Source: Lentisphaeria bacterium
GTDB lineage: Bacteria > Verrucomicrobiota > Lentisphaeria > Victivallales > Victivallaceae
Direction of reading: 5' to 3'
Length of the DNA: 32,983 bases
Assembly: GCA_017508555.1 (NCBI GenBank)
Contig: JAFVYP010000180.1
Span: 1 to 32,983 of the forward strand
The notes below the pieces were generated by a model that saw only the letters and a program-made list of their open reading frames with translations, was not told the origin of the DNA and searched no databases. Both the position numbers and the translations under genes were made by a program. Shown one piece after another: positions 8,621 through 18,075 of the stretch; the first letter of the stretch is position 1, and every line of letters starts with the position of its first letter.

Positions 8621-11600
8621 ATGAAAAAGTTCCTTTGTTCTCTTGCGGCCGCAACAGTTTTTTCTCTTGCGGCCGCAGAAAAGCCTTATCTTTCCTTCGA
8701 TTTTGAAAAATACAACAAACTCAAAGCGCCCTCCTTGCGCGTTGAACGCTTTCAAAATCCGGACAAAGAACGCAGTACTTTTCTGGGAACCATCGTTCCC
8801 CAGGCGGGGGTCAACAACTCCGTCGCGCTGGCGTGTACCGGCAAAGCCGCCTGGTGTTCCAGGCTCCCCATGGATTGGGAAAGCTATACCATCGACCTTG
8901 CTTTCAAGCTCACTAAAGGGATCGACAGCAAAAGGCACTCGGTCCTCTTTGCTTATTCCGCCGATGAAAATTTCACCCGCCGCATGATCGTATGGATCAC
9001 GCCCAAGGGACAGGTGGAGGTTATTTTTCAGATCATGGCGGACAGGAAAAAGATTTTGAAGTCCTGTGAGATCATTTCCCCTGTCATCAAGTGGCAGAAC
9101 AACAGGTTTTATTCCCTGCGCCTGACGGGTGTTTCCGGCGGCAAAATGACCCTCTTCCTGGATGGAAAAGTCATTGCCGAAGGTGAAAAGGCTTTAAGTT
9201 TCAGTGATCTGCAAAAGAAGGGAGAACCGCTTTTTTCTCAACTTTATTTCGGTTACTATCCCTTCCGCGGTCCGCGGAACAAACCCGGAAAAGTCCTCAA
9301 CGGCTTCATGGATGATATCAAACTTTACAACAAAGCTGCCGCTGTTTCTTCTGCGTCAGACGGTGTTTCTTCTGCGGCTTCTGCGCCTGTCTCTGCTGCA
9401 CCTCATCTGCTTCTTGACAACAGCTGGAGCAGTCCCTTTATCGTCGGCGATCTGCCGGGAAAACTGCTGGGGACTTTTGTCCGTGCGGATGAAAAATTCC
9501 ATCAGAATGCCGCCCGTGTCCGCCTCAGGGCCGATCAGAAAAATCTGATCGCAGAATTCGACTGTCCCGTTCCCGCAGGCATGACGGCAGAGAGTATCCC
9601 CAAGCGTATGTGGAGTGGCCGATCCGACCGGGTTGAAATGTTCCTTCAGCCCGATCCCGCAGGCAGCCGTTTTTATCAGTATGCCGCCGCCGTCAACGGC
9701 GAAACTTACGCCGGGATCAATACAACGGCCAATCCCTCATCAAAAGCCAAATTTGCTGTCAAAAAGACCGCCGGAGGATACAGCGTCACCATCACTGTCC
9801 CCTTGCAGGAGCTGGGGATCCGGAAACTTGTTCCCGGAAAAGTCCTCAAAGGCAACTTTATACGCGTGGGCAAAACTGCCGGACGTCATTCTTACTGGGC
9901 GCCCGTCGGCGACACCTACCAGTCCCCGGAAAACTTTGCCGTCATCATCTGCGGTACGCGCAAAGCCTATTTTGAACAGAAATATGCCCTCCTGAAAAAA
10001 GAGTTTTCCACCCTCAAAACCACACCCGCTTTCAATAAAGAGACAGCGGCTGTTGAAAAAATGATTTCAAAAGAGGGCGATGATCCTCAAAAGTTCAATG
10101 CGCTTGACGCCCGTCTGACCGCGCTGGATTTTTCCGTCGCACAGCTGCGTTTCGACGGCGCAAAACAGCTGATCTGGCAGACGGATATGTGGGCCAATAA
10201 TATCAATGTCTCCCGTCTTTCCCGTCCTCTTAAAAGCCTCAAGCTCCGCATGGCCCGCAACAGCAGAAAAACAGTGGGCTTTGTGGTTTCCAATCTGGAA
10301 AATACGCCCTTCCTCGGACAGGTCAAGGTCTTTAAGCACTGGCCCTTTACCCGTCCCCGGAAACAGCAGTTCAGCTACCAGCGCGAATGGGATGGGCTTC
10401 TTGCCAATATCACCATCCATGAGGGGATCGGGACAAAAGATGAGTCCGGCAAAACCCTTTACGATGTGCTTTCTCCTCTGCCCCTCAATACATTGCTGCG
10501 TATCCCGCCCAAAAGCTCTGCCCCCGTCTGGCTGGAGATCTCAAGCAAAGGCCTTGCCCCCGGCAGATACACCGGTTTTGTCGTCCTCAAAAACTGCGGC
10601 GGACAGGGCGGTTTTGAAAGCGTTCAGCTTGACGTGGAGATCTCTCCCGCTGATACGGATGAGGTCCATCTGGATCAGATGGTTTACAACAGCGTTCAGA
10701 GCAAGGCATGGCATCTGGGATCCATCCGCAGATTTTTCCGCAAAAACCACTACAATTATCTGGAACTTATTCCCGGCAACGGACTTTATATCTATTGGAA
10801 AAAAGCTCCCGGCGGCAAACTTATCCCCGGCGACCTCGCTCAGCTGGATCGATTTGTCGATCAGGCCGCATCTGCCGGATACGATATCAAAAAACTCAAG
10901 TTTTTCTTCTGCCTCGGATGGAATTACGGTCTGGGCGGCAGTTATGACAGAAATCCCGAACTCTGGAAAAAGATCATGGCTGCCAGTATCCCCGCCTGGC
11001 TGGATCATCTTGAAAAGAAATACGGTATCCCTCACGAACACATCATCCTCAATCCCGTGGACGAACCCGGCGGCAATGTGGATGACCCCAAATCCAATAA
11101 CGGCAAGGCTTATATCTGGAGCAAATTCATCAAGAAAGTCGCTCCCCGGGCAAAAGTCTTGAACAATCCCCACCGCTCCGGTATGGAGGTTTACCGCCGT
11201 CTGGCTGAATACACGGATATCTTCTGCTTCTACCGCCCGGATTTTGAAAATAAAAAAGACTTTCTCAAATACATGTATTCCCTCTCTCAGCAGGGTAAAG
11301 AGATCTGGACCTACAATATCCTGATGAAAAACACCCATCCGGAAACTTACCGCCTAGACTACTGGCGCAACCGCCGCGACGGCTTCAATGCTGTCACCAC
11401 TTTCTGGGACCTCAACAGTCACGCAGGCGGCGACGGCTTTGATCCCAATGACGTTACCGATCCCAAAAACCGTCGTATCAAACGCACCGATTACGGTATG
11501 GTTTATGCCGACTGCAACTACGGTACGATCCTCGTCAGCCGCCGCTTTGAGGCCGCGCAGCAGGGGTATCAGGATTCCCGTCTCATGGCACTCTGCTGTC

Positions 11601-11776
11601 AGAAGATCGCTTCCCTCAAAAAGAGAGGCACCGATACAAGTCTTTTTGAAAAAGAGCTGAAAGAGGCCATCGAAAAGGGATGCCGCGGCGCCTCCATGGC
11701 CCATATGGATGCCCAGGCGGAGGTCATTCTCCGGCTGGCTGAAAAACTGATAAAACTGGATAATAGTAAAAAATAA
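8621..11776 (+). CDS. Secreted LamG / CBM9-like / GH123-like paralog 2
   Basis: The protein has 1051 residues with signal peptide MKKFLCSLAAATVFSLAAA. The domain order matches the 3860 gene without the C-terminal LamG: LamG ~20-235, CBM9-like ~260-445, beta-sandwich ~520-690, then the GH123/DUF4091-like catalytic region with D814-E815 in NPVDEPGGN. The following segments WTYNIL, DYWRNRRDGFNAVTTFWDL and DPKNRRIKR are conserved among the three paralogs in general form. The signal-peptide DNA contains CTTGCGGCCGCA twice within about 35 bases. It shares long identical DNA tracts with the 11793 gene, for example 86 bases at 10494-10579 against 13660-13745, so the pair duplicated recently or undergoes gene conversion. 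GH123-like hexosaminidase activity is an inference. Confidence 0.8.
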   Translation: MKKFLCSLAAATVFSLAAAEKPYLSFDFEKYNKLKAPSLRVERFQNPDKERSTFLGTIVPQAGVNNSVALACTGKAAWCSRLPMDWESYTIDLAFKLTKGIDSKRHSVLFAYSADENFTRRMIVWITPKGQVEVIFQIMADRKKILKSCEIISPVIKWQNNRFYSLRLTGVSGGKMTLFLDGKVIAEGEKALSFSDLQKKGEPLFSQLYFGYYPFRGPRNKPGKVLNGFMDDIKLYNKAAAVSSASDGVSSAASAPVSAAPHLLLDNSWSSPFIVGDLPGKLLGTFVRADEKFHQNAARVRLRADQKNLIAEFDCPVPAGMTAESIPKRMWSGRSDRVEMFLQPDPAGSRFYQYAAAVNGETYAGINTTANPSSKAKFAVKKTAGGYSVTITVPLQELGIRKLVPGKVLKGNFIRVGKTAGRHSYWAPVGDTYQSPENFAVIICGTRKAYFEQKYALLKKEFSTLKTTPAFNKETAAVEKMISKEGDDPQKFNALDARLTALDFSVAQLRFDGAKQLIWQTDMWANNINVSRLSRPLKSLKLRMARNSRKTVGFVVSNLENTPFLGQVKVFKHWPFTRPRKQQFSYQREWDGLLANITIHEGIGTKDESGKTLYDVLSPLPLNTLLRIPPKSSAPVWLEISSKGLAPGRYTGFVVLKNCGGQGGFESVQLDVEISPADTDEVHLDQMVYNSVQSKAWHLGSIRRFFRKNHYNYLELIPGNGLYIYWKKAPGGKLIPGDLAQLDRFVDQAASAGYDIKKLKFFFCLGWNYGLGGSYDRNPELWKKIMAASIPAWLDHLEKKYGIPHEHIILNPVDEPGGNVDDPKSNNGKAYIWSKFIKKVAPRAKVLNNPHRSGMEVYRRLAEYTDIFCFYRPDFENKKDFLKYMYSLSQQGKEIWTYNILMKNTHPETYRLDYWRNRRDGFNAVTTFWDLNSHAGGDGFDPNDVTDPKNRRIKRTDYGMVYADCNYGTILVSRRFEAAQQGYQDSRLMALCCQKIASLKKRGTDTSLFEKELKEAIEKGCRGASMAHMDAQAEVILRLAEKLIKLDNSKK

Positions 11777-11792
11777 AACAGAGAGCAAAATC

Positions 11793-14700
11793 ATGCTGAA
11801 AAAGTTTCTTCTCACGCTCTGGGGGGCGGCCTCTCTTTCGTCTCTTGCCGCTGAAAAGCCTTATCTTTCCTTCGATTTTGAAAACTTCAGCAAACTCAAA
11901 GCACCCTCTTTCCGTCTGGAACACTTTCAAAATCCGGAAAAAAAACGCAGTACATTCCACGGGACCGTTGTTCCCCAGGCGGGGGTCAACAACTCCATCG
12001 CGCTGGCGTGTACCGGCAAAGCCGCCTGGTACAATCAGCTGCCCATGGATTGGAAAAGTTATACCGTGGATCTTAAATTCAAACTCACAAAAGGCACTGA
12101 TAAAAAGAGACATACGGTCATCTTTGCTTACGCTGCCGATGAAAATTTCACCCGCCGCATGATCGCATGGATCAAACCTAAAGGACAGCTGGAAGTCATG
12201 TTTCAGATCATGGACGGCAAGAAGAAAATTTTGAAGTCCTGTGAGATCATTTCCCCTGTCATCAAGTGGCAGAACAACAAGTTCTATTCCCTGCGCCTGA
12301 CGGGGGCTTCCGGCGGCAAAATGACCCTCTTCCTGGATGGAAAAGTCATTGCCGAAGGCGAAAGGGCTTTGAGTTTCAGCGATCTGCAGAAAGAGGGGGA
12401 AAACTCCTTTTCACGCCTCTATCTCGGCTATTACCCCTTCTACGGTCCCCGGACAAGTCCCTCCAATCTGCTCAACGGTTTTGTGGATGATATCAAACTG
12501 TACGACCACAGCATCGAAAGCTCTCCCGCTGCCCCGGCTGCCGCCTCTGCGGAAACGGCTGCCGCGCCCCATCTGCTCCTTGACAACAGCTGGAGCAGTC
12601 CCTTTATCGTCGGCGATCTGCCGGGAAAACTGCTGGGGACTTTTGTCCGTGCGGATGAGAAATTCCATCAGAATGCCGCCCGCGTCCGTCTCAAGGCCGA
12701 TCAGAAAAATCTGACAGCAGAATTCGACTGTCCCGTTCCCGCAGGCATGACCGCAGAGAGTATCCCCCGCCACATGTGGAGCGACAGATCCGACAGAGTT
12801 GAAATGTTCCTTCAGCCCGATCCGGAAGTCAGCCGTTTTTATCAGTACGCCGCCGCCGTCAACGGCGAAACTTACGCCGGGATCGATCTGCTGGAAAATC
12901 CCAAGTCAAAAGCCAAATTTGCTGTCAAAACAACGGCAAAGGGATACAGCGTCACCATCACGATCCCCCTGAAAGAGCTGGGGATCGGAAAACTTGTTCC
13001 CGGAAAAGTCCTCAAAGGCAACTTTATGCGCGTAGGCAAAACCGCCGGACGTTACACCTATTGGGCCCCCACAGGTGACCACTTCCAGTCCCCGGAAAAC
13101 TTTTCCATCATCATCTGCGGTACGCGCAAAGCCTATTTTGAACAGAAATATGCTCTCCTGAAAAAAGAGTTTTCCTCCCTCAAAACCACACCCGCTTTCA
13201 ATAAAGAGGTTGCGGCTGTCGAAGAAATGATTTCAAAAGAGGGCAGCGATCCTCAAAAGTTCAATGCGCTTGAAAGCCGTCTGGCGGCTCTGGATTACTC
13301 CGTCGCACAGCTGCGTCTCGACGGCGCAAAACAGCTGATCTGGCAGACGGATATGTGGGCCAATAATATCAATGTCTCCCGTCTTTCCCGTCCCCTCAAA
13401 AATCTTAAACTCCGTATGCCCCGCAACGGCAGGACAACTGTCGGTTTCGTCGTTTCCAATCTGGAAAACACCCCCTTCACCGGTCAGATCAAGGTTTTCA
13501 AACACTGGCCCTTCAAGCGCCCGACATGGCAGCACTTCGGTTTTCAGACGGATTGGGATGATTTTCTCAGTAATATCACCCTTTCCGAAGGCGTCGGTAC
13601 AAAAGATGAGTCCGGGCGCACGATTTATGATGCCCTCTCTCCCCTGCCCCTCAATACACTGCTGCGTATCCCGCCCAAAAGCTCTGCCCCCGTCTGGCTG
13701 GAGATCTCAAGCAAAGGCCTTGCCCCCGGCAGATACACCGGTTTTATCGTCCTCAAAAACTGCGGCGGGCAGGGTGGTTTTGAAAGCGTTCGGCTTGATG
13801 TGGAGATCTCCCCCGTCGATCTGGCAGAGGTCCATGTGGATCAGATGGCCTACAACAGCGTCGTCCGGCGCGCCTGGCACCATGAAAATTTCCGCAAATT
13901 CTTCAAAAAATACAACTACGACTATCTGGAACTTGTCCCCGGCCAGGGCCTGAGCATCTACTGGAAAAAGGGACCGGGAAATACCCTCATCCCCGCCAAA
14001 ATGGACGCTCTGGATCAATATATCGACCAGACAAAGGCGGCCGGTTTCGATATGAAACAGCTCAAGATCTTTTTCTGTCTCGGATGGAATTTCGGTCTGG
14101 GCGGCAGTTATGACAAAGATCCCCGGCTCTGGGAAAAAATCATGGCTGCCAGTATCCCCGCCTGGCTGGATCACCTTGAAAAGAAATACGGTATCCCCCA
14201 CGAAAACGTCATTCTCAATCCCGTGGATGAACCCGGCGGCAATGTGGATGATCCCAAAAGCTCCAACGGCAAGGCTTATATCTGGAGCAAATTCATCAAG
14301 AAAGTCGCTCCCCGGGCAAAAGTCATGAACAACCCCCACCGCTCCGGTATGGAGGTTTACCGCCGTCTGGCTGAATACACGGATATCTTCTGCTTCTACC
14401 GCCCGGATTTTGAAAATAAAAAAGATGTCCTCAAATACATGTATTCTCTCACCCTGAAAGGCAAAAAAATCTGGACTTACAATATCCTGATGAAAAATGC
14501 GCACGCCGAAGTGTACCGTCTGGACTACTGGCGCAACCGCCGCGACGGCTTCAACGCGGTCACCACTTTCTGGGACTTTGATGACCACGCAGGCGGCGAC
14601 GGCTTCGACTCAGGAGACGTCACCAATCCCCGGGGCCGTATCCGCCGGACAGATTACGGTGTCGCTTATGTGGATTTCAATTACGGCAATCTTCTGGTCA

Positions 14701-14939
14701 GCCGCCGCTTCTGGGGCATCCGCAAGGGCTATCAGGATACATGTCTCATGGAGCTTTGCCGCCAGAGGATCGCTTCCCTCAAAAAGAGAGGCACCGATAC
14801 AAGGCTTTTTGAAAAAGAGTTGAAAGAGGCCATCGAAAAGGGATGCAGCGGCGCCTCCATGGCCCATATGGATGCCCAGGCGGAGGTCATTCTCCGGCTG
14901 GCTGAAAAACTCGTCAAACTGGATAACGGCAAAAAGTAA
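11793..14939 (+). CDS. Secreted LamG / CBM9-like / GH123-like paralog 3
   Basis: The protein has 1048 residues with signal peptide MLKKFLLTLWGAASLSSLAA and the architecture of paralog 2. The putative catalytic pair is D812-E813 (NPVDEPGGN). It begins 16 bases after the previous stop. Most of it is closest to paralog 2, but some blocks follow paralog 1 instead: the segment around residues 690-710 (WHHENFRKFFKKYNYDYL), the DVTNPRGRIRR stretch, and GPRTSPSNLLNGFVD in the LamG domain. This patchwork suggests recombination among the three copies. The sugar-binding loops differ most near the linker after LamG, where it has an Ala/Pro-rich spacer. Together the three copies may cut related linkages or different positions of one polymer. 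Confidence 0.8.
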   Translation: MLKKFLLTLWGAASLSSLAAEKPYLSFDFENFSKLKAPSFRLEHFQNPEKKRSTFHGTVVPQAGVNNSIALACTGKAAWYNQLPMDWKSYTVDLKFKLTKGTDKKRHTVIFAYAADENFTRRMIAWIKPKGQLEVMFQIMDGKKKILKSCEIISPVIKWQNNKFYSLRLTGASGGKMTLFLDGKVIAEGERALSFSDLQKEGENSFSRLYLGYYPFYGPRTSPSNLLNGFVDDIKLYDHSIESSPAAPAAASAETAAAPHLLLDNSWSSPFIVGDLPGKLLGTFVRADEKFHQNAARVRLKADQKNLTAEFDCPVPAGMTAESIPRHMWSDRSDRVEMFLQPDPEVSRFYQYAAAVNGETYAGIDLLENPKSKAKFAVKTTAKGYSVTITIPLKELGIGKLVPGKVLKGNFMRVGKTAGRYTYWAPTGDHFQSPENFSIIICGTRKAYFEQKYALLKKEFSSLKTTPAFNKEVAAVEEMISKEGSDPQKFNALESRLAALDYSVAQLRLDGAKQLIWQTDMWANNINVSRLSRPLKNLKLRMPRNGRTTVGFVVSNLENTPFTGQIKVFKHWPFKRPTWQHFGFQTDWDDFLSNITLSEGVGTKDESGRTIYDALSPLPLNTLLRIPPKSSAPVWLEISSKGLAPGRYTGFIVLKNCGGQGGFESVRLDVEISPVDLAEVHVDQMAYNSVVRRAWHHENFRKFFKKYNYDYLELVPGQGLSIYWKKGPGNTLIPAKMDALDQYIDQTKAAGFDMKQLKIFFCLGWNFGLGGSYDKDPRLWEKIMAASIPAWLDHLEKKYGIPHENVILNPVDEPGGNVDDPKSSNGKAYIWSKFIKKVAPRAKVMNNPHRSGMEVYRRLAEYTDIFCFYRPDFENKKDVLKYMYSLTLKGKKIWTYNILMKNAHAEVYRLDYWRNRRDGFNAVTTFWDFDDHAGGDGFDSGDVTNPRGRIRRTDYGVAYVDFNYGNLLVSRRFWGIRKGYQDTCLMELCRQRIASLKKRGTDTRLFEKELKEAIEKGCSGASMAHMDAQAEVILRLAEKLVKLDNGKK

Positions 14940-14998
14940 TATGCTGCTCCGCCGGAATAAAACAGATCTACCCCTAACAAAATAAAGGATCAAATAAA

Positions 14999-15898
14999 AT
15001 GAATAAAAAAGTTATCAGCGCCACCGTCACTCCCCTTATGGAAGATGGCAAACTTGACCGCAACGGTCTCAAAAACATCTTTGAACGCAATATGCGTCAC
15101 GGACTGGACGGCGTTTTTCTTTTCGGCTCCATGGGCGAATGGGGCAGCTTCAGCAGCTCTTTCAAAGAGGAGACTGTGGAATATGCCTCCGAACTCATCG
15201 GAAACAAAATGGAATTGATGGTCGGTATCAATGCCACCAGTCTCCCCCTTTCCCTTGAGCTGATGAAAAGCTATGAGAAATATGATTTCGGCGCCTATGT
15301 CTATATGCCGCCTGCCGCCACCAGCCGGTTGAATCCGGTCAGATCCGTCCTCAAGGTGCTGGATACGGCTGACCGTCCCGTCTATCTCTATCACTGCCCG
15401 CCCAACAACAACATCAATTTCACGCTGGATGAGTTTGAATTGATGATGAAACATCCCAATCTCAAGGGTATCAAAAACTCCTCCTCCAACATGTGGCTGC
15501 GCCGGGAACTCCTGCTGCTGCGCGCCGAAAAGGGCCTCAAAACCCTCTTCTTTGAAGGTCAGGAATGGGCCGCTGATGAAGCCCTCATCGCCGGATATGA
15601 CGGTATGATCTGCGGCATGGGCGCCCTCTGCTCCAAAATGATGAAGAAACTGGCTGCCTGCGTGGATAAAGGTGATATCGCCGGTGCTGTCGCCGCTCAG
15701 AACGATATGATCAGAGTTTTCCACGGCGTTTACGGCATCGACATCAAAAACTGCTGGAACGGACAGAAATACGCGCTGGTCAAACTGGGATTGATCTCCA
15801 CTCCCTTCACCATCGCTCAGGAAATGGATAATCTCACCGATGATGTGAAGAAAAGAGTTGAAAACTGTCTGGCCGAGTTCAAAGAGGAGCTGGATTGA
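14999..15898 (+). CDS. DapA/NanA-type class I aldolase (lyase)
   Basis: The protein has 299 residues with no signal peptide, so it is cytoplasmic. It is a full-length member of the dihydrodipicolinate synthase / N-acetylneuraminate lyase family. It has the N-terminal SATVTPL strand, FGSMGEW in place of the usual GTTGE/GSTGE loop, Y131 in YLYHCP as the proton-relay tyrosine, and K159 in LKGIKNSS as the Schiff-base lysine. The family makes or cleaves pyruvate-containing aldols such as 2-keto-3-deoxy acids and sialic acids. The altered GxxGE loop and the position after secreted glycosidases argue for a catabolic sugar-acid lyase rather than lysine biosynthesis. AAAGGAT upstream is the ribosome site. 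The downstream SDR overlaps its stop. Confidence 0.85.
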   Translation: MNKKVISATVTPLMEDGKLDRNGLKNIFERNMRHGLDGVFLFGSMGEWGSFSSSFKEETVEYASELIGNKMELMVGINATSLPLSLELMKSYEKYDFGAYVYMPPAATSRLNPVRSVLKVLDTADRPVYLYHCPPNNNINFTLDEFELMMKHPNLKGIKNSSSNMWLRRELLLLRAEKGLKTLFFEGQEWAADEALIAGYDGMICGMGALCSKMMKKLAACVDKGDIAGAVAAQNDMIRVFHGVYGIDIKNCWNGQKYALVKLGLISTPFTIAQEMDNLTDDVKKRVENCLAEFKEELD

Positions 15899-16707
15899 TC
15901 CAAATGAATGTCCTTGACAGTTTTTCTTGCAAGGGGAAAGTGGCTCTGGTGACCGGCGGTGCCGGTCATCAGGGCGGTTTCGGATCCCAGATATCCGAGG
16001 CGCTTTACGAAGCCGGAGCCACGGTTTATACAGCGTCCCGCAATGTTGAAAAATTGGCCGCTTTTACGGCACAATATCCCGGCATGAAGTTTGTTGAACT
16101 GGATCTGGCCGATGAAGGCTCCATTGCCCGATGTATCAGGCAAATCATTTCACAGGAGGGAAAACTGGATATTCTTGTCAACAATGCTGTTCTGCGAGTC
16201 CCCGGCGGCGCGTGGGATAATCCAATGGACTTTTTTGACAAAAGCATGCATACCAACGCTTCCGGCCTTTTTCTCATTACCCGGCTGGCTGCGGAAAATA
16301 TGATGAAAAACCGTTCCGGTTCCATCATCAATATCGCAAGCTATATGGGGATGCTGGGCCTGGATCCTGCCAATTACAAAAATACCGGGATGCAGACTGA
16401 CGGCGATCATTTCCCTTCACCCATCTATCATTACGAAAAAGGCGGCATGATCAATTTCACCCGCTGGGCCGCAAGTGTGCTGGGCAAGTACAATATCCGC
16501 GTCAACTCTTTGAGTCCCACAGGGTTCGATGCCTCCTGGCAGGATAACCCTTCGGAATTTACCCGCAATCACGCGCAGGCGACCATGCTGGGCAGACTGT
16601 GCAATGCCTCTGACCTTAAAGGCGGGATCGTCTATCTGGCTTCAGAGGCCTCCAGTTTTGTCACAGGAACAAATCTGGTCATCGACGGAGGATATTCGGC
16701 AAAATGA
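15895..16707 (+). CDS. SDR oxidoreductase with extended S-to-Y loop
   Basis: The protein has 270 residues from TTG 15895, which overlaps the previous TGA and lies 5 bases after GAGGAG. ATG 15904 (267 residues) is the alternative but has 14 bases of spacing. It is a classical short-chain dehydrogenase: TGGAGHQGGFG dinucleotide loop (20-30), NNA at 96-98, catalytic S149, and Y178-x3-K182. Ser and Tyr are separated by 29 residues rather than about 13. I recall this longer loop from SDRs in nonulosonate and surface-sugar clusters, which fits a large sugar substrate. It probably reduces or oxidises a keto-sugar intermediate in the NAD(P) pool. It is coupled to the aldolase upstream and the aldo/keto reductase downstream (ATGA overlap), so the three likely form one pathway. 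Confidence 0.85.
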   Translation: MIQMNVLDSFSCKGKVALVTGGAGHQGGFGSQISEALYEAGATVYTASRNVEKLAAFTAQYPGMKFVELDLADEGSIARCIRQIISQEGKLDILVNNAVLRVPGGAWDNPMDFFDKSMHTNASGLFLITRLAAENMMKNRSGSIINIASYMGMLGLDPANYKNTGMQTDGDHFPSPIYHYEKGGMINFTRWAASVLGKYNIRVNSLSPTGFDASWQDNPSEFTRNHAQATMLGRLCNASDLKGGIVYLASEASSFVTGTNLVIDGGYSAK

Positions 16708-17573
16708 GCAGCCAGTTTTCTCCTTTGATGCTGGGAACAGTTCAGTTCGGCATGGATTACGGCGTGGCCAATGTCTCCGGCAAGCCCTCTTTTGAGACCG
16801 TCAAAGCCATTTTGAAGGAGGCTTATGACAACGGTATATGCGCTCTGGATACAGCACCGGAATACGGCGACAGTGAAGAGGTCATCGGACGCGCCCTCAA
16901 AGAACTGGGCCTCTCTGACCGTTTTGCCGTCGTCACCAAGATCCCGTCTCTTCCCGAAGGAGCGGAGCCGGAAGCGTTTATGGAAAAATCGCTTCTCAAC
17001 TCGCTCAAACGGCTGAATATTTCCTGTGCTGCCGCCGTCCTGCTCCATACGGAAAATGACTGCATCCACCTGGAGCCCCTCAAAAAAATGCGGGATAAAG
17101 GATTGACGGAACGGGCGGGCATATCCCTCAATACCCTGCAGTTCAAGGATGCCGGAGAGGAGGCCGACTGCCTTCAGATCCCCTGCAGTCTGCTGGATCA
17201 CCGCTTCGATCACTGTTTCGGCAGGGGGGATAGACTCTGTTTTATCCGCGGCGCCTATTTGCAGGGCATGCTGCTGATGCCGGAGGAAAAGATCCCCTTC
17301 CCGGAGATCCGCGAAAAAAGGAGGCTTCTGGAAGCGCTGGGTATCCCCATGGCGGAGCTGGCTCTGCGCTATCTGGCGGCCAAAAAGGCCCCGAAATGCA
17401 TCCTGACAGGCGTGGAGACCCTGGAGCAGCTGCGGGAAAACATCCGTCTGGCACAGCTGCCCCCTTTGAGTCAGGAGGAAATCGCGGCCGTTGAAAAAAT
17501 CGTTCTGCCCCCGCTGGATGAGGCGCTGGTCAGCCCGTGGATGTGGAACAGACGAAAAGGAGTTGAAAAATGA
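16704..17573 (+). CDS. Aldo/keto reductase
   Basis: The protein has 289 residues with ATG overlapping the SDR stop. The AKR catalytic tetrad is complete: D49, Y54, K79 and H115, with the LGTVQFGMDYGVAN N-terminus and a C-terminal ILTGVETLEQL cofactor segment. It uses NAD(P)H to reduce a carbonyl or the reverse. Members with this N-terminus are, from memory, common in sugar-modification and nonulosonate clusters. The stop overlaps the ATG of the next gene, so the aldolase-SDR-AKR-small protein genes are translationally coupled. It is shorter than typical 310-330-residue AKRs, mainly in the loop after H115, which may open the active site for a specific substrate. Confidence 0.88.
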   Translation: MSSQFSPLMLGTVQFGMDYGVANVSGKPSFETVKAILKEAYDNGICALDTAPEYGDSEEVIGRALKELGLSDRFAVVTKIPSLPEGAEPEAFMEKSLLNSLKRLNISCAAAVLLHTENDCIHLEPLKKMRDKGLTERAGISLNTLQFKDAGEEADCLQIPCSLLDHRFDHCFGRGDRLCFIRGAYLQGMLLMPEEKIPFPEIREKRRLLEALGIPMAELALRYLAAKKAPKCILTGVETLEQLRENIRLAQLPPLSQEEIAAVEKIVLPPLDEALVSPWMWNRRKGVEK

Positions 17574-18055
17574 TCCCCAGTGACCATTTTGTCCGTTTTT
17601 ACAACGAAGTTTTCAAGTTTCTGGATGAAAAACAGGCGCTTGAAACATATTACAAACATATCAGCCGTCATCAGGAATTCCACTGTCTGCAAGAGTTCCG
17701 TTCCCGGAAACTTCAGGCCGTTTACGATTACTATGTCAAGATCCGCAAAGAGGAAAACTGCGGCCTTGATCTGATCCTCAATGACGGAGAACTGATCCTG
17801 AAAATGACCGCCTGTCCCAGCTTGGCCAAGGCCATGAACAACGATGCGGGCGTCTGCAGAAAATACTGTCTGCACTGTCCCGGATGGACTTTGCCTCTTT
17901 ATCAGAAAGCTGGTCTTTTCCAGGTCTATGATATCGTCAGTCCGGATCAGCCCCAATGCACGGAGTGGATCTATGAAGAGAAGAACAAAGCTCAGGCCAA
18001 ATACGATGAATTGATCCGCCGGTATTCTCCGGAACGGATCATAAAAAATTTTTAA
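17570..18055 (+). CDS. Small cysteine-rich protein A, possible ATC-hydrolase-like fold
   Basis: The protein has 161 residues with no signal peptide. ATG overlaps the AKR stop, preceded by AAAAGGAG. The N-terminal half is helical (FYNEVFKFLDEKQALETYY). The C-terminal half has two strands, then ACPSL, a cluster of the form C-x3-C-x2-C-P-G-W (VCRKYCLHCPGW), and a late Cys before WIYEE. The order strand / CP / C-cluster / late Cys resembles the L-2-amino-thiazoline-4-carboxylate hydrolase-like family, but this is a weak match by eye. The Cys-His content could hold a metal or an Fe-S cluster. It is a close paralog of the gene at 18519: 65 of the first 66 bases agree. Its coupling to the AKR puts it in the cytoplasmic pathway. 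Confidence 0.8.
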   Translation: MIPSDHFVRFYNEVFKFLDEKQALETYYKHISRHQEFHCLQEFRSRKLQAVYDYYVKIRKEENCGLDLILNDGELILKMTACPSLAKAMNNDAGVCRKYCLHCPGWTLPLYQKAGLFQVYDIVSPDQPQCTEWIYEEKNKAQAKYDELIRRYSPERIIKNF

Positions 18056-18075
18056 CATAAGGATACGTTTGTCAA

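Noticed and set aside
14999-15898. Housekeeping dapA
   Set aside because: The GTTGE loop is replaced by GSMGE, and the gene is coupled to an SDR and AKR behind secreted glycosidases; a catabolic lyase is more likely.
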